Of a DNA stretch of 64,000 bases, positions 44,966 through 55,929 are shown piece by piece. The stretch lies in NCBI GenBank assembly GCA_029532415.1, contig JAQOTA010000047.1:124001-188000 (forward strand). The letters run 5' to 3'. The translations under genes and the position numbers were made by a program. Origin of the DNA: Marasmius tenuissimus. Its lineage: Eukaryota > Basidiomycota > Agaricomycetes > Agaricales > Marasmiaceae. The notes beneath the pieces were generated by a model, which saw only the letters and a list, made by a program, of their open reading frames with translations, did not search any database and was not told where the DNA came from. Position 1 is the stretch's first letter. Every line of letters begins with the position of its first letter.

Positions 44966-45735
44966 AATTTCGGACTTGGCTGGAAAATCACCTGTGTGTA
45001 CCCAGAAGGGTCTCAAGGAGGTGAATCTACTGACCATATGCTTATGGGCGCGTGCTGATCTTTGGGTCAACGCGCTGGTTTTATTTATTGTACAAACGGA
45101 GCAGGATAGGTGCCTTCCTTCTCGACGCAGAGATGAGAACTCTTCAACAGCCTCTCGAATGCCCTGTCTTCGTGGTCCCAGCATTATTCACAGCCAATCG
45201 AGACAGAGAGCAGCGGCCGTATCCGAAGTCTTCCAGGCATCAAGTTTGACCGCAATCACGACATCCAATTTGTGGCCTTTTCCATGGGACCCAAAACAAC
45301 ACTACAAGCTCAGCAGAGCGGCGTTCTGGGGTCATGTCTGGGTACAGAACATTGAAAGGGGGCCTCTTGTGTCCTACGTTCTTCAAGCCGCAAACAGGAA
45401 GAGTCGAAACCAGTTAACACAGAAACCCACGAAACCTGGCTGACTTGAGGGCGAAGAACGTATTACAAGAGGAGAAGGAGGACGGGGACGAGAGAAAAAT
45501 TCAAGTAGGGCGGTGTCTCTGCAGAATTACACCCACCGACTGGCGGTGAGGTTTTTCAGATGCTGTAGATGGCGGTTAATAGCGAGGTGGGAATTCCAAC
45601 TTCTATTCAAAGGCACTGAATTGATTACCCATCATCTCGGCATCGACTATACATCCTCCCATCGTACTCCTCCCAAGGTTTTTTTTCTTGAGACTGTAAT
45701 CTGGTGCACCCCCATCGTTTGCAGACAAAAATATC
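44966..45735. other. Upstream region of S3
   Basis: No supported gene. It contains the 34-bp element at 45077-45110 (inverted copy at 35446-35479) and, near 45608, AGGCACTGAATTGATTACCC. The latter matches AGACGCACTGAATTGACTAT upstream of S5 near 55235. Confidence 0.45.
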
Positions 45736-45849
45736 GTTTGGTCGAACCCGCGTCTTTCCCCTATAAGTCTTGGATGGACTCGCGTCAGTCTTCATCAAAC
45801 CACCACCACCATCGCCATCAAAGTCTTCTTTCTACAGAACATCTTCAAA
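45736..45849 (+). promoter_or_regulatory. Promoter and leader of S3
   Basis: TTTGGTCGAACCCGCG, then TATAAG at 45762-45767, then CAAACCACCACCACCATCGC. Order and spacing are as in S2 and S5. Confidence 0.55.
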
Positions 45850-46170
45850 ATGCCTCTTCCTCCTCGATATCGGCGTAGAAATGCGGTCAAGGTTAGCTTC
45901 CCGTGATCATCGAATTCTCGCAGATGTTCACCATTTTGCCATGTGCAGCTTCCAGCGATTCCTCCTCAAGTTCAAGGTGGAGTGATCGATGGAAACCTCG
46001 CGATTTGGCCAGTCATTGGCCTCCTTTCGATGCTAGCGGTCAGTGACATCCATTTTACTTGATGTACGAACAATGAACTAACGCAGTCCTTAGTGCGTCG
46101 CCGTCGTCGTGCTTTCAACCCGTTACTATCTCAAGACACTGATATAACAAAGCAACCACATCTGAGTTAG
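45850..46170 (+). CDS. S3, small single-pass membrane protein
   Basis: Exons 45850-45891, 45949-46038 and 46087-46170, phase 0. The 72-aa product has a basic N terminus (MPLPPRYRRRNAVK), a hydrophobic segment (LAIWPVIGLLSMLASLV) and a strongly basic turn RRRRR, ending TKQPHLS. With charges on both sides the orientation is unclear. The stop TAG (46168-46170) overlaps a GTGAGT donor (TA/GTGAGT). Splicing to an acceptor GGCAG near 46231 would remove the stop and extend the frame through YTLPILVESTIPKAPYPLLI and IVHYVFLG, which includes more hydrophobic sequence. The short form is listed because it matches the other four genes; the long form is a real alternative. Confidence 0.55.
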
Positions 46171-46231
46171 TGAGTGTTCGCGTAGAATTGCTTCGTTAAA
46201 ACTCACTGGCACCTTGCATTTGCGGCAGCTA

Positions 46232-46761
46232 TACCCTCCCGATCCTTGTTGAATCTACGATTCCGAAAGCTCCTTACCCTCTCCTCATCATTGTACACTA
46301 CGTATTTCTTGGGCTACCACTCGACTTACCCAACGCATGTATAATTATTGCTATTTCTTGTATCTTGTATGCGGGTTCGCTATACTGTATCATTACGATA
46401 TCACTACGACCGATGTTCAACATATTTCTGTTTGAAGATATCCGTCATCGACGCCACAGCCCATCCGCTCTCTCATCTTTTTGACTTGTGTATACCAGCA
46501 AGTAGCATAACTCCAACACATCGACAGCCTCTGGCACCAATATGATAACCTGATCATTCCCCAATTGTCGCCAGGAGACGCGCCGTAGTAGTACTTGTGA
46601 GGACCACCTCAATCAATTTTGTGTATCCATTTTACATTTGTATGATGTAGTAACCAAGTAGTAACACCGTACTCTATCCGACGAACCAAGGAATCAAGAA
46701 AAGTATGCCCCCACCAAAATGCTGATGCCCCAACGTGGGACATAGACTATACGTGCAACAG
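46232..46761 (+). other. Conserved 3' block of S3 and spacer
   Basis: CTCATCATTGTACACTACGT followed by ATTTCTTGG (46283-46311) is shared with S2 and S5 at 115-160 bp after the stop. An open frame runs through it to about 46480 in this copy only. Confidence 0.4.
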
Positions 46762-48763
46762 TCATACCAGACGATCATCGACCACCTCACCCTTGAACTC
46801 TCTCCACCTTCCAAAGAAGCATCTAGTTCCTGCCTTCTCCACGGCCCTACCTCGTTCTTCTATGGTCCGGATGCTGACCAGATCACTCCATGGTCGCGGC
46901 TCTTCAAGGATCCGAGTCTCAACTTGGAGTTCTTCATCCAAAGAATCCTCCGCATCCGAGTAGCAAGGATCACATTCGATGGTCTCGCTGAGTGCGACAC
47001 ACATCGTTGTCATAGGTATCGAGTTTTCTACGCCTGCCAAGCGACCCTTCGTCCTCGATTCTACCACGCTCAAGAGTTTTCTTGCGACCGCTTCGACAGC
47101 CGCTTTCGATAGACGGCCACTGCCTTGGATATGTATAATGGCCTCCTTCAATTTGAGTATCGTGTCCGACTCTAGGTACTCGAGAGCGGACATGACATGC
47201 AGGATCTTTTCGACATCGCTGTCCTTGAACACCTCTAAACCTAATTTGAAACGCGATAGCCTGGGCACGGCCAGGATGGCTTCTGCCAATAAAAAGTTCC
47301 CCGCCAACGGTCGGCCCTCACCCCGAATAATTTCTAGCTCGAGCTGGGTGAGGGTGTCTGCGTGTCGTTTCAACATTCGAGCAAACGATGTTTGAGGCCA
47401 AGATAAGGCTACAGAATCGTTGTAACCGTCTTCCCAACGGCCGTGCTCCAGTTTACAGTCGAAAGTAAGCGTCAATTCCGTGAGCGATACCGCCCTAAAG
47501 CGGTCAAAGAAAGTACCCATACGAATGGGATTGCCCTTAACGCCCAAGTGTAGTACTCGAAGGTGAGGTAACTCGGACAGGCTGTCGTATAGAGCACCAT
47601 TGATGGGACCATTATGCCAGAAGACCCTCTTAACCACCAGCGATTTCAAACGTCTGTAATCGCGTAGCAGGTATAAGATGTCGTTGGCGTTGCCGCTACC
47701 TATTTCCAAAGTCTCTATATTTTCCTTCAGAGAGTCTGGGACGTCATCTCGGAAGTGAGGAAGGTTATAGATCGAGAGGGAAATGAGGCGCGGGGCTTGT
47801 GTCAGGATCTTGATCAACCAGTCGTGCATTCTGGTCATAGCAGGATCAGTGAATATCTCTACACGGAGAGAGCGCAAGTTAGGGAATTCGATGAGTTCAG
47901 GAGGCTCGCCACGAAAGTCGCAGTCGTTGAATTGAAACTCGAACTCCTTGCATTGCACCCCTGCCTGCTTCATCAACATTAGAAAGACGTCCTGTTGGAG
48001 AGGACTGAGAAGCGGTTGATTGAGCCGAATGCGCCGGCCCTGTGGCATGGCGCGCCTATCATCTGGGTACTCCTCCAAGATAGAGATCTTCAATGGACGC
48101 CCGGATGACTTTGAAAGGTACTCCGTGAGTAATGGACGAATATCTGTCTTCAGATGGGAAAACCCTCCTATGCGTATGGAAGACCAGATCGCGGGAAGTG
48201 AGTCTGCTATCTCTGTCCAGAATTTGCACACCCAGGATAGGCTGTGAGGTAAGGATACAGGGCGGAGCCAATTTGGATGATCCACTATGTTCTCGAAGAA
48301 GTCCAATGAGAACGTCATCATCGAGCTAGCGTACTGGAAGATTATACCCCAAACCTCAATGGGTACCCTCCGAACAGCAGAAACGACCGATCGCCTTTGC
48401 TTCATACGATGCACTAACTGGGTCCTCGCAGTGTGCAACCGAGAAAGAGTATCCTGGATACGGGCAATCTCTTTGTCCAACATTTCCTGCTGAACCTCTT
48501 CCTCCTGCAGCTCTGATAAGATGCGGTCGGCTTCTGAAGTTGACGGAACAAAGCCAGATTGAAGGATATGTTGTCTAGGAATAGGAATGACGGGTGAGGT
48601 CCACGAGCGGTGGCATTCGTCGCACAGAGACGCAACCTCGATCTCTACTCTGGTTTCGGCCAGGCCAGCCACGATTTGTTCGAAGGTGAGGCAAGTCTGA
48701 GGTGACAGAATAGGAACTCTGAGCATAAAGAAGAGGCAGCAACTGATCGCCTACCTGAACCAT
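46762..48763 (-). CDS. F-box / leucine-rich protein, intact copy 3
   Basis: Mini exon ATGGTTCAG (48763-48755), an intron GTAGGC...CTCAG, then TCLTFEQIVAGLAETRVEIE. The cysteine pair (SLCDECHRSW), IPIPRQHILQSGFVPSTSEA, the coiled coil and RRSVVSAVRRVPIEVWGIIF follow. The leucine-rich part includes PHLRVLHLGVKGNPIRMGTF. It ends RTIEERGRAVEKAGTRCFFG. It is about 640 aa, an intact sister of the broken gene at 30554-32896 and slightly more distant from 28329-30285. An alternative start in the long open frame (before the intron) would add MLRVPILSPQ, but the MxQ mini exon shared by all three genes argues against it. Confidence 0.85.
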
Positions 48764-49645
48764 GCTACTGCGTCCAAAAGTTCGAGATGATGGTGGTTGG
48801 TGTCACAAAACAAACCCCCGTGAATCATGCCACCTCGCGTCACCGTGTTTCTCACCCTCACTTCAGTGAGTAGCTAATTTATTATCTGATCTCGACTTCA
48901 CGCTGCGACACCAAGTCCGAGCTGAATATAAACTTGATATTCTCGTGCAAGGCAAGGATCCCCCGCCTTCACATCTACTACCAAACAAGGTAGTACTAAC
49001 GTCGATATCCTGTGCCTCGCAGTAGTCTGCCCATCTCCGTGACCCAAGTTGGGCAATACAAGACTGATCAATCAGTACCATGCTATCTGACACGCGTTGT
49101 GACGCGTTCATCATCCCTGGTGATCACTTGAACATCTTCAAAGGAAACTCAAGACCTCTGACACAGGACGACTTCAAGGAAATCCAGGTCAAGTCGACAA
49201 AGCCTGCTGAATGGGTTTCCGTTCAGGCAACTATCTTTTCGCTACTATCTGTGTGTGGTGATGCAATGAGGCAAGGACAGGATACGAGGCCCCGCAGTTT
49301 TTTTTCTATGGCAAAGCTTAGTTACATGATGTGGCGAACCCGCGATCGACGACTAGCTTAAACGACACATCGTGTGAGCGAAATGAGTCGAAGTTTGTCG
49401 CGTCGTGGGAGGGAAATACACGTTGTTCAGCCGCAGCTGATGGTCAAGAAATGACTCGTGTCGATGGGTAACTTTCTCTTGTAAGCACAAGGAGGGACTT
49501 CGAGGTTGTCATGAAGACGGATAGTGGATATCTACGACAAAGTCAGACGGGAAATGGTGAGGAGCAAGACGAATAGAAACGCACCAGTGTAAGATAGATT
49601 CGAAACGTTGGTGTTGAACCGACGACGACGACAGTTTCCAAGATA
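48764..49645. other. Spacer with paired ACGCGT motifs
   Basis: No supported gene. ACACGCGTTGTGACGCGTTC at 49089-49108 holds two ACGCGT sites 10 bp apart, about 0.55 kb 3' of S4. A plus-strand frame here (49080-49361) has no splice or family support. Confidence 0.4.
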
Positions 49646-50032
49646 TCACTGTTTTAGAGCAGACCACAACATCCAAACGAGAATGATAGAGATGAAGGCA
49701 TGCTTTACAGAAACGTTAGTCAGATGGGTAGAGAACGACTGGCGAAATACTCTCACCATCACCAAAAAGGCGATGGCGGCACTAAGCTCGCGTTGGAGTT
49801 GAAGTTGGACACCTCCTCGTTCGGCCTCATCATCGTTCGGGACACGCTAGAGAACAACTGAGATTGAATGAGGAGTATCGGAAAGAAAACGACGACGAAC
49901 GTTACGACGAGGAGGATCGATCTGGGGAAGGACAACTGGTTGACGTGCAGCGTAGAGCCGAGCTGCAGCTCTACGGCTCTGGTTTGAGGGAGCGGTACGC
50001 TCACAAAGGTTGCTAGAGTTTGTCTTGTTCAT
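49646..50032 (-). CDS. S4, small single-pass membrane protein
   Basis: Exons 50032-49901, 49846-49757 and 49703-49646, phase 0, on the minus strand. The introns are GTTCGT...CTAG (54 nt) and GTGAGA...AAAG (53 nt). The product is 92 aa. The N terminus is Arg/Asn-rich (MNKTNSSNLCERTAPSNQSR), exon 2 is acidic then hydrophobic (ELSAAIAFLVM), and exon 3 completes the segment (HAFISIILVWMLWSALKQ). Exon 2 is 90 nt, as in S3. The first donor is weak (GTTCGT), so the exon 1 boundary is less sure. Neighbours are unrelated; orientation is opposite to the other S genes. Confidence 0.5.
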
Positions 50033-50152
50033 AGCGAGTGTAATCTGATTTTCGTTGGGTGGGAGCGGCGAGGTGTAGGTAGCAATTATTGTTGAAGTGG
50101 TGGTGATGGTGGTAGTGTAAAAGACGCGATACACCCAGAACCGCAATTTATA
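50033..50152 (-). promoter_or_regulatory. TATA box and leader of S4
   Basis: TATAAA on the minus strand at 50152-50147, followed by ACACTACCACCATCACCACC. This is like the ACC(A/T)CCATCA leaders of the other S genes. Confidence 0.5.
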
Positions 50153-50420
50153 GGGCAGGGCGGCGGGCTCACAAAGCTATCGCAGTTTGAATATTCGTTG
50201 GAGTATACACGACCACACACACAATTTCTGAAGTAGGAAAGATGGTGTCCCAGCGAGGAGGGGAGACCTACATCGTTCCCCGAGGAAGTTCACCGTTGCT
50301 GTATTGTTAAGTAAGTCGCTATTCAATCGCAACCTACCCAGGACCTTCACCTTTTCCGTGCTCCGTAGCTTCTACAAACGACGCCACCTCCCGTAAACTT
50401 CAAGATTGGACAATCACGAC
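50153..50420. other. Upstream spacer of S4
   Basis: No feature beyond the promoter described above. Confidence 0.4.
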
Positions 50421-50870
50421 TCATGGGTGTTGATTCGACGATCCAGCCACTACAGGTTCTGTGAAGTGGGGAGCGGAATTGCTCATGATCAACGACACGC
50501 GACCCAGACACCCCAAAATCCCTCTGTAATCCGAAATTTGGCCATCCACCGACTGCCATAGGCACGAACAGACCGACAGAAATTTCTCCGCGTCAAGAGA
50601 GAGTAGGAGTGGTCTCGAGGCAGCAACTGTCTCGCTGAAAGGCTTCGTGCAGAACAGGTCTGCATAATCGATAGTGGACGCGAGAGCTGCGTTTACTTGC
50701 TTCAACACGCCCATCTTTTCCAACATGACCCGAATACGTTGCAAGAGGGTGGCGGAAGTCTTCAAACTGGATCTTCCCTTGATAAGTCGCCTCGCTATGT
50801 CGTGTTTGGTACGTTCGATTGTTGAATGTCGTTCTTGATGGTCGACTGAAGGGCGCATGATAGGGCACAC
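50421..50870 (-). CDS. Unassigned coding-like exon
   Basis: A minus-strand frame of about 130 residues reads like a helical protein (IARRLIKGRSSLKTSATLLQ, RIRVMLEKMGVLKQVNAALA, SLDAEKFLSVCSCLWQSVDG, YRGILGCLGRVSLIMS). No ATG of its own fits well. A further coding-like stretch upstream (RLQRGFEDGERTLEAVM near 50930, another near 51250) suggests a multi-exon gene or its remains. No family recognised. Confidence 0.35.
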   Translation of the reverse strand: MCPIMRPSVDHQERHSTIERTKHDIARRLIKGRSSLKTSATLLQRIRVMLEKMGVLKQVNAALASTIDYADLFCTKPFSETVAASRPLLLSLDAEKFLSVCSCLWQSVDGQISDYRGILGCLGRVSLIMSNSAPHFTEPVVAGSSNQHP

Positions 50871-53800
50871 ATTACAGCTTCTAGTGTCCTCTCCCCATCC
50901 TCAAAACCCTCTCTGCAACCGGAAGATGCCTTGGTCTCGCTGGTGCTGCTGGAAGCAAACGTTTGCTGGAATGTGTTGGACGAGGGCCGAAAAAGGAAGT
51001 GGGGGCACGTGACCCTCGGAAGCGGAGACGCGTTCACTCGCGTCCACAATGACTGGCACGGAACACGTCTCGACCAGAGGAGCGATACGGTTCCTGCTCC
51101 TCCCTTTGAGCCTCTGTTCCATGGCACGAGTGCCTATCCAGTGAATGACCACCAGTGTGACCCCTTGTGCCTGCGTGCCAGCAATCCGAACGCAAGAACC
51201 TCAAGAGCATCTTCAAGAGAGCGTCTCCCAGCCCTCAAGAAACCAGAAGTCCAAGTTGGATATGCGATGCGAAGGGCAGCTCATCCGGCATGGCAATATG
51301 GAAGATCCGCAACAGTATCTGAATATCACTGAAGGGGACTTCGATGCTCAGGGACATTCCCGTCCGTGAATGGTGTCTGAGTTCGAGGGTGGTCGTGACG
51401 ACAAGATGCCTCCGTGGTCGCTCTCCCGACCAGAGCATGTGACAATTGGTGATCTGGGGCAATGTTTACGGGACGGCCGATTCCTTCATGGACGACCCCC
51501 GTGGCTGCACGGGTCGAAGAGATCCCTTGCAGGGGCAGCGAGCTTTGACTGACGGTATCTCCGTCCGCACAGGTAGAGCTGCTCAGAAGCAGGCTCTAGC
51601 GACAGAGCTTTCCTGGAAACTTCGAGCGGCCGAGGCGACGCAAATTACGGCCAGAATGAGGATGTCGGCAAATTCCACGTTCTAGGATCATCGTGCTATC
51701 TCCTGTCCTGTTTAATGCCTCAATATACCCCCGGCGGACAGAGAGAACAGGATGCACAGGCCGGAGATGAACAGCAGATAGCGTCAAAAAGGAATCATGG
51801 GCTTCTGGGCGTCATTTCTCTGTACTTTTCTCGTTGACAGAGCCGTATGTGATTGGTACTCGTTCTCTTCTAGCTTTCCGCAATGCGAGCATGATCTACT
51901 GCCGTTAAGAATGCCCACACAAGCATGTTCGCCGGTATCAGCACTGCTTGATTGAGTTAAACTGATGTCCTTCAGCCTAAATCCTGTAAGCCCGAGCTGT
52001 GTACGATCTGGGATAGTCAAGACCCTAGCGAACAGACCATGGAAAAAGTAACGCACCTGATGAGCCCACCGATCCGTTATTAACATACGTCTGTACCCTA
52101 GGAGTTCATGCTGGCGGCGGTCCAACCAAGACTTTTCGACGCAAAGGATCCCAGGGTTGGCCGGCTCTTGCGCGAAATTAACCTAGTTCCGTGTAGCGGA
52201 CAATGCCTTCGGCTATGAAAATGGCCATTTTCATTGTTCTTGCTCATTGTCGGGGGAGGCGCAGAACGATGTGAGGAGAAATGATATAGGCAAAGAAATG
52301 ATCTGAAGCAAAGGTGCGAGGCAAACTCCGCGCTGGGCTAAGTACCCCCAAAAGCTTACACGAGCGAGCGACTCCGAGCATGTACGTTTTGCGAATATGT
52401 ACCTTTCAGATTCAACATTACCACACATGCCGTCGCTTCACCAACCTCTGCATTCCAGTCGCAGCTTTCGTTATCCAAGACTATCTATTAAAATCACAGT
52501 TCACCTTTCACCTTTCAAGGACGTGGAGCGGCTAGATGCCTCCAAACAGCACTTTTACCAGGCGATCGCTCCGATCCTACATGAATGACCAGGGACTAGA
52601 GTCGCTGGAGAACGTCTACGTCGTGGGAGTCGCGTAGGTAGCAAACTGTGACGAAGGTACTCTCATCGGGGACACAAATGACAGCCTGAGCTCGTGCTCC
52701 CCAGGAATAAAACAGAAGATCATCCTGCACTTCTAATCAATGCCACCGTTACAGGCCAGTCTACGCTATCCTTGCCATTTAGGACGACACGGATTGTTGT
52801 TCAGCACATAACAAGCGCAGCTACCAATCATGAGATGGACGAAGTCTGCAGCATGCGGCGTTGTGTTTTGCCGACAGGCCATGCTTGCGGACTCCGTCAA
52901 AGGATAGCTCTCGAATACTGACGTCCGTTTCGAGTCCAATCATCTGTGGAAGTTGTCGTGGAACCCGAAGACCAAATGAACTTGTTGAGATTAGGTCTTT
53001 AGATAGGCGAATTCTGAGGTGAGGCGAAGGGTAACTGACCTCTGTAAACCAAGAAAGGCTCAACGACGCTTTTGGTAGATCCTGACCCTGCTGAGCATGC
53101 TACGACGCAGAAACAGCAGATCACCAAGAACTATGTAGAGCAATGTTCAAGAACCTGAATATGTTTCAGTGAGTTCGAAACTGTCCAGAATGTAACTCAC
53201 CTTCACCGTGACCAGCGTGGTATCTCGCTCCCCGAGCAATGAACATTTGAACCTTCGCGGACTTTCAACTGATCTCAAGTGATCCCGCACCATACCATAA
53301 TGATACTTGCGGTAGCTTGAAGAGATATGTGATCTTGATTCCAATGATTATAGTGAGGCTTGACTGGGACATCCCTTCAATTCCTATCACCGCTCTTTGT
53401 ACTTTGGGAACAGTGCCCTTTTCCAAAAACAGAACGCGAAAATGAGGGTAGCGGTAAGATCAAGGAGGAAGGGCAACTGCAGGTTGGCACGAGTAAACAA
53501 AAGAGAGAGCGAACGTTTTAGCCAGAGGCAAAAAGGCCCCAGCCTAAAATCAAACCCCTCGTTTATCACCCCCATCATTACTAACAGTCGACCCACCACA
53601 CACATACACGAAGCCAACATGTCGGAGTCCTTCACATTATCGACAACGTTCTTGACAAACGAGAGACTACCCATGGGAAGCTCCGAAGAAGGGAGATTCT
53701 CATCGCGCGCGCAGTACTTTGGATTAAGGGCATCACGACCTTAACCCAATCACCCGAGCGTTGACGATGCACCTCAAGACACACCCTCCAGTAGGAAAGG

Positions 53801-54009
53801 AAGATCAAGGTGTCTCCTGAGACGTACTGTTGTACGTTGTCTTCCTAAAGCCGTTGAACGTTGAACGTTGATGTCTTGAACTTGGGGCTCACAAATCCGC
53901 AGGCATACGTTGTGTATGATTGCCGCACGTGTTGGCATTGAATATCAATCTCTCGGGGTTGGACGTTGAAGGTCGGCGGTTGGGCTTGAGGATACTGTAT
54001 AGGAACTGT
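50871..54009. other. Gene-poor region
   Basis: About 3 kb with no gene I can support. It contains the coding-like scraps noted above (50.9-51.4 kb), an ACGCGTTCACTCGCGTCC word near 51027 (about 1 kb upstream of S4) and a short GTTGAACGTTGAACGTTGA run near 53852. Frames at 51.8-53.4 kb lack start or splice context. Confidence 0.4.
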
Positions 54010-54240
54010 GTCGGGCATGTTCAGGAGAAAAAAAAATTCCATCGCGATAGTAAGTCCCCACAAAATTACCAAACACAGATTTCCATTGACAATTTGCAAT
54101 CAACAGAGCATCCTCCAAAGCTCTCGACATATATCACCACGAAGAATGCAAAAAATAGGCTTTGAAGCACCCTTTGGGTGGCGCAGCCTTTATCCAGGAG
54201 TAGTTTTCCTGAGTAACAATCCATCACCGTCAACCGGCAT
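54010..54240 (+). repeat. Dispersed repeat, partner of 34770-35010
   Basis: See the entry at 34770. Both copies end with GGTGGCGCAGCC and the following sequence diverges. Confidence 0.5.
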
Positions 54241-54669
54241 ACGCGCTGGACTGGTTTTCGATGTTGAAGTCCGACCCGACAATGCGGGCGGAAAGAGGAC
54301 GCGACTCGAAGCACTCTTCGAATGGCACGGTCAATTCTGCGGTGGTTCCCTTGGGTCCTGGTCGAATGACGATGCTCTCAAGGGCGCACAAGTCAATCCT
54401 CGACGTTGGAGTAGGAGTTCAACTGAAGAGCCGAATGAGACGACGGGTTCTTCGCTCTTGAAGCTCAGAGAGAGGTCTTGTTCTTGTGGGAGCCCTTGAA
54501 AGCTAAACTTGACGACTATGCCGGCACACGAAAACTCTGTAGTTGCTGCGCTGTGAAGCTATCTCAGACTTCCACGAGGGGACTGTTGGACGCTAAGGTC
54601 AAGGTCAAAGTCAAGGAACAGCTTGTCCGCGGAGTCATTCAGCTTGTCGATGTCACGAATCCATGTGCT

Positions 54670-54760
54670 TCACCCAACGCGCTGGGAGCGCGTCGAGTCA
54701 TCGTACCCGACTCCGCGGCTCGCTTAACACGTGCTTTCCTTTTCGGTACAAGCATTCGTT
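54670..54760. other. CGCG-rich element upstream of S5
   Basis: AACGCGCTGGGAGCGCGTCG followed by AGTCATCGTACCCGACTCC and CACGTGC. It closely resembles 26525-26600, 0.8 kb upstream of S2. Distance to the S5 ATG is also 0.8 kb. Confidence 0.5.
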
Positions 54761-55358
54761 GACGAGCCTTCGTGGCATTCGAAGGATCCAAGAGTGCACC
54801 GTAGTGGGCCATACGACTTCCAGGATATGATTGGGACGAAGAGCAGACGAAGCCTCGGCTATTCTTCCACGGATGACAGTGTCTAGCGACGTCGCAACCT
54901 GAACGGGGATCTTCAATCGACTCTTCTTGACGTCGCTTAAAGAAGATGGTCTCCAACGAATTCATTTCTGATCGCTTCTGCAGCCAAATTTTCGATTACT
55001 GGTCGCCTGGCAGTCATTTCATGGGAGGTCTGGAGGGGAAAATCGCATTCGCATATAGGAAGCAAGACACCCCGGCTCTAGTGAAGGTCGCAGTTCTCAG
55101 CATCTCGAGAAGAGCTATCGACAGAGTGGTGCAGCCATGCCGAGGCCGTTTCTTCAAGCGTTGTTGGTGGAGTTCGGGGCGGCTGGGGGATTGAAGATGG
55201 TGGTCAATGGTAAGAAGGATTGACATTGGGCCAAAGACGCACTGAATTGACTATCCATCAACCCGACATTAACGTTATGTTTCCCCGTCGCACTCAGGAG
55301 TCATTTCTTCTGGCTGCAATCCGCTACAGTGTCCTTGTTTGTAGGCCAAAGAGTGTTG
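54761..55358. other. Upstream region of S5
   Basis: No supported gene. CGCACTGAATTGACTATCCA near 55239 matches the S3 upstream region. Confidence 0.4.
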
Positions 55359-55486
55359 TTTGGTTTTACCCACGCCTGCTCCCATATAAATTCGATGCTT
55401 CTGCTTCGTCTCCTTCCTCTCAAACCATTACCATCACCACCAAAGCACCCCCTTTTACGCTTAACCGACCCTCTGCCTCCTCCCAG
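55359..55486 (+). promoter_or_regulatory. Promoter and leader of S5
   Basis: TTTGGTTTTACCCACGCC (55359-55376), TATAAA at 55385-55390 and CAAACCATTACCATCACCAC in the leader. Confidence 0.6.
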
Positions 55487-55845
55487 ATGCCCGCAATTCG
55501 TCGACTCCGTCGCAGGACTTCGAACCACCCTTACCCAACACGCCGGCGTTTTACTCGAGCCACGAACGCGGTCGAGGTCAGTTCTCTTATTGTTGCTCAC
55601 TGCTTCTTCAATTAATTATATTCACTATCCTGGATCTCTTTAGGCTCGAGGGCGTGAAGAGGAACGCGTCCGTGATGACCTCATCCCATCGTGGCAGTTT
55701 CTGTTCATCGTCTTCCTATTGGGTTTGGTGAGAGATGGTTTTTTGTGTTCCTGTATACCTTGACTAACTCGAGATGTAGCGTATCGTCGTCGATGTTGTC
55801 GTTCACCACAACATCGCCAGGATTCACAGCGAAGATGCTGATTGA
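55487..55845 (+). CDS. S5, small single-pass membrane protein
   Basis: Exons 55487-55576, 55644-55727 and 55780-55845, phase 0. It has about 79 residues. Exon 1 is very basic (MPAIRRLRRRTSNHPYPTRR), exon 2 is charged then hydrophobic (SWQFLFIVFLLGL), and exon 3 continues (RIVVDVVVHHNIARIHSEDAD). Exon 1 has exactly 30 codons, as in S2. A GTGAGT donor 34 nt after the stop and a TTTGCAG acceptor near 55932 suggest a 3'-UTR intron. The function is unknown; the basic N terminus predicts a cytosolic N side. Confidence 0.6.
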
Positions 55846-55929
55846 GAGGAGCCCGAAGATATCATCTTGAACCAGTGAGTAATCATTCTTGGTGACCTCT
55901 TCTTCCGCGAAATCTCACCTCTACGTTTG

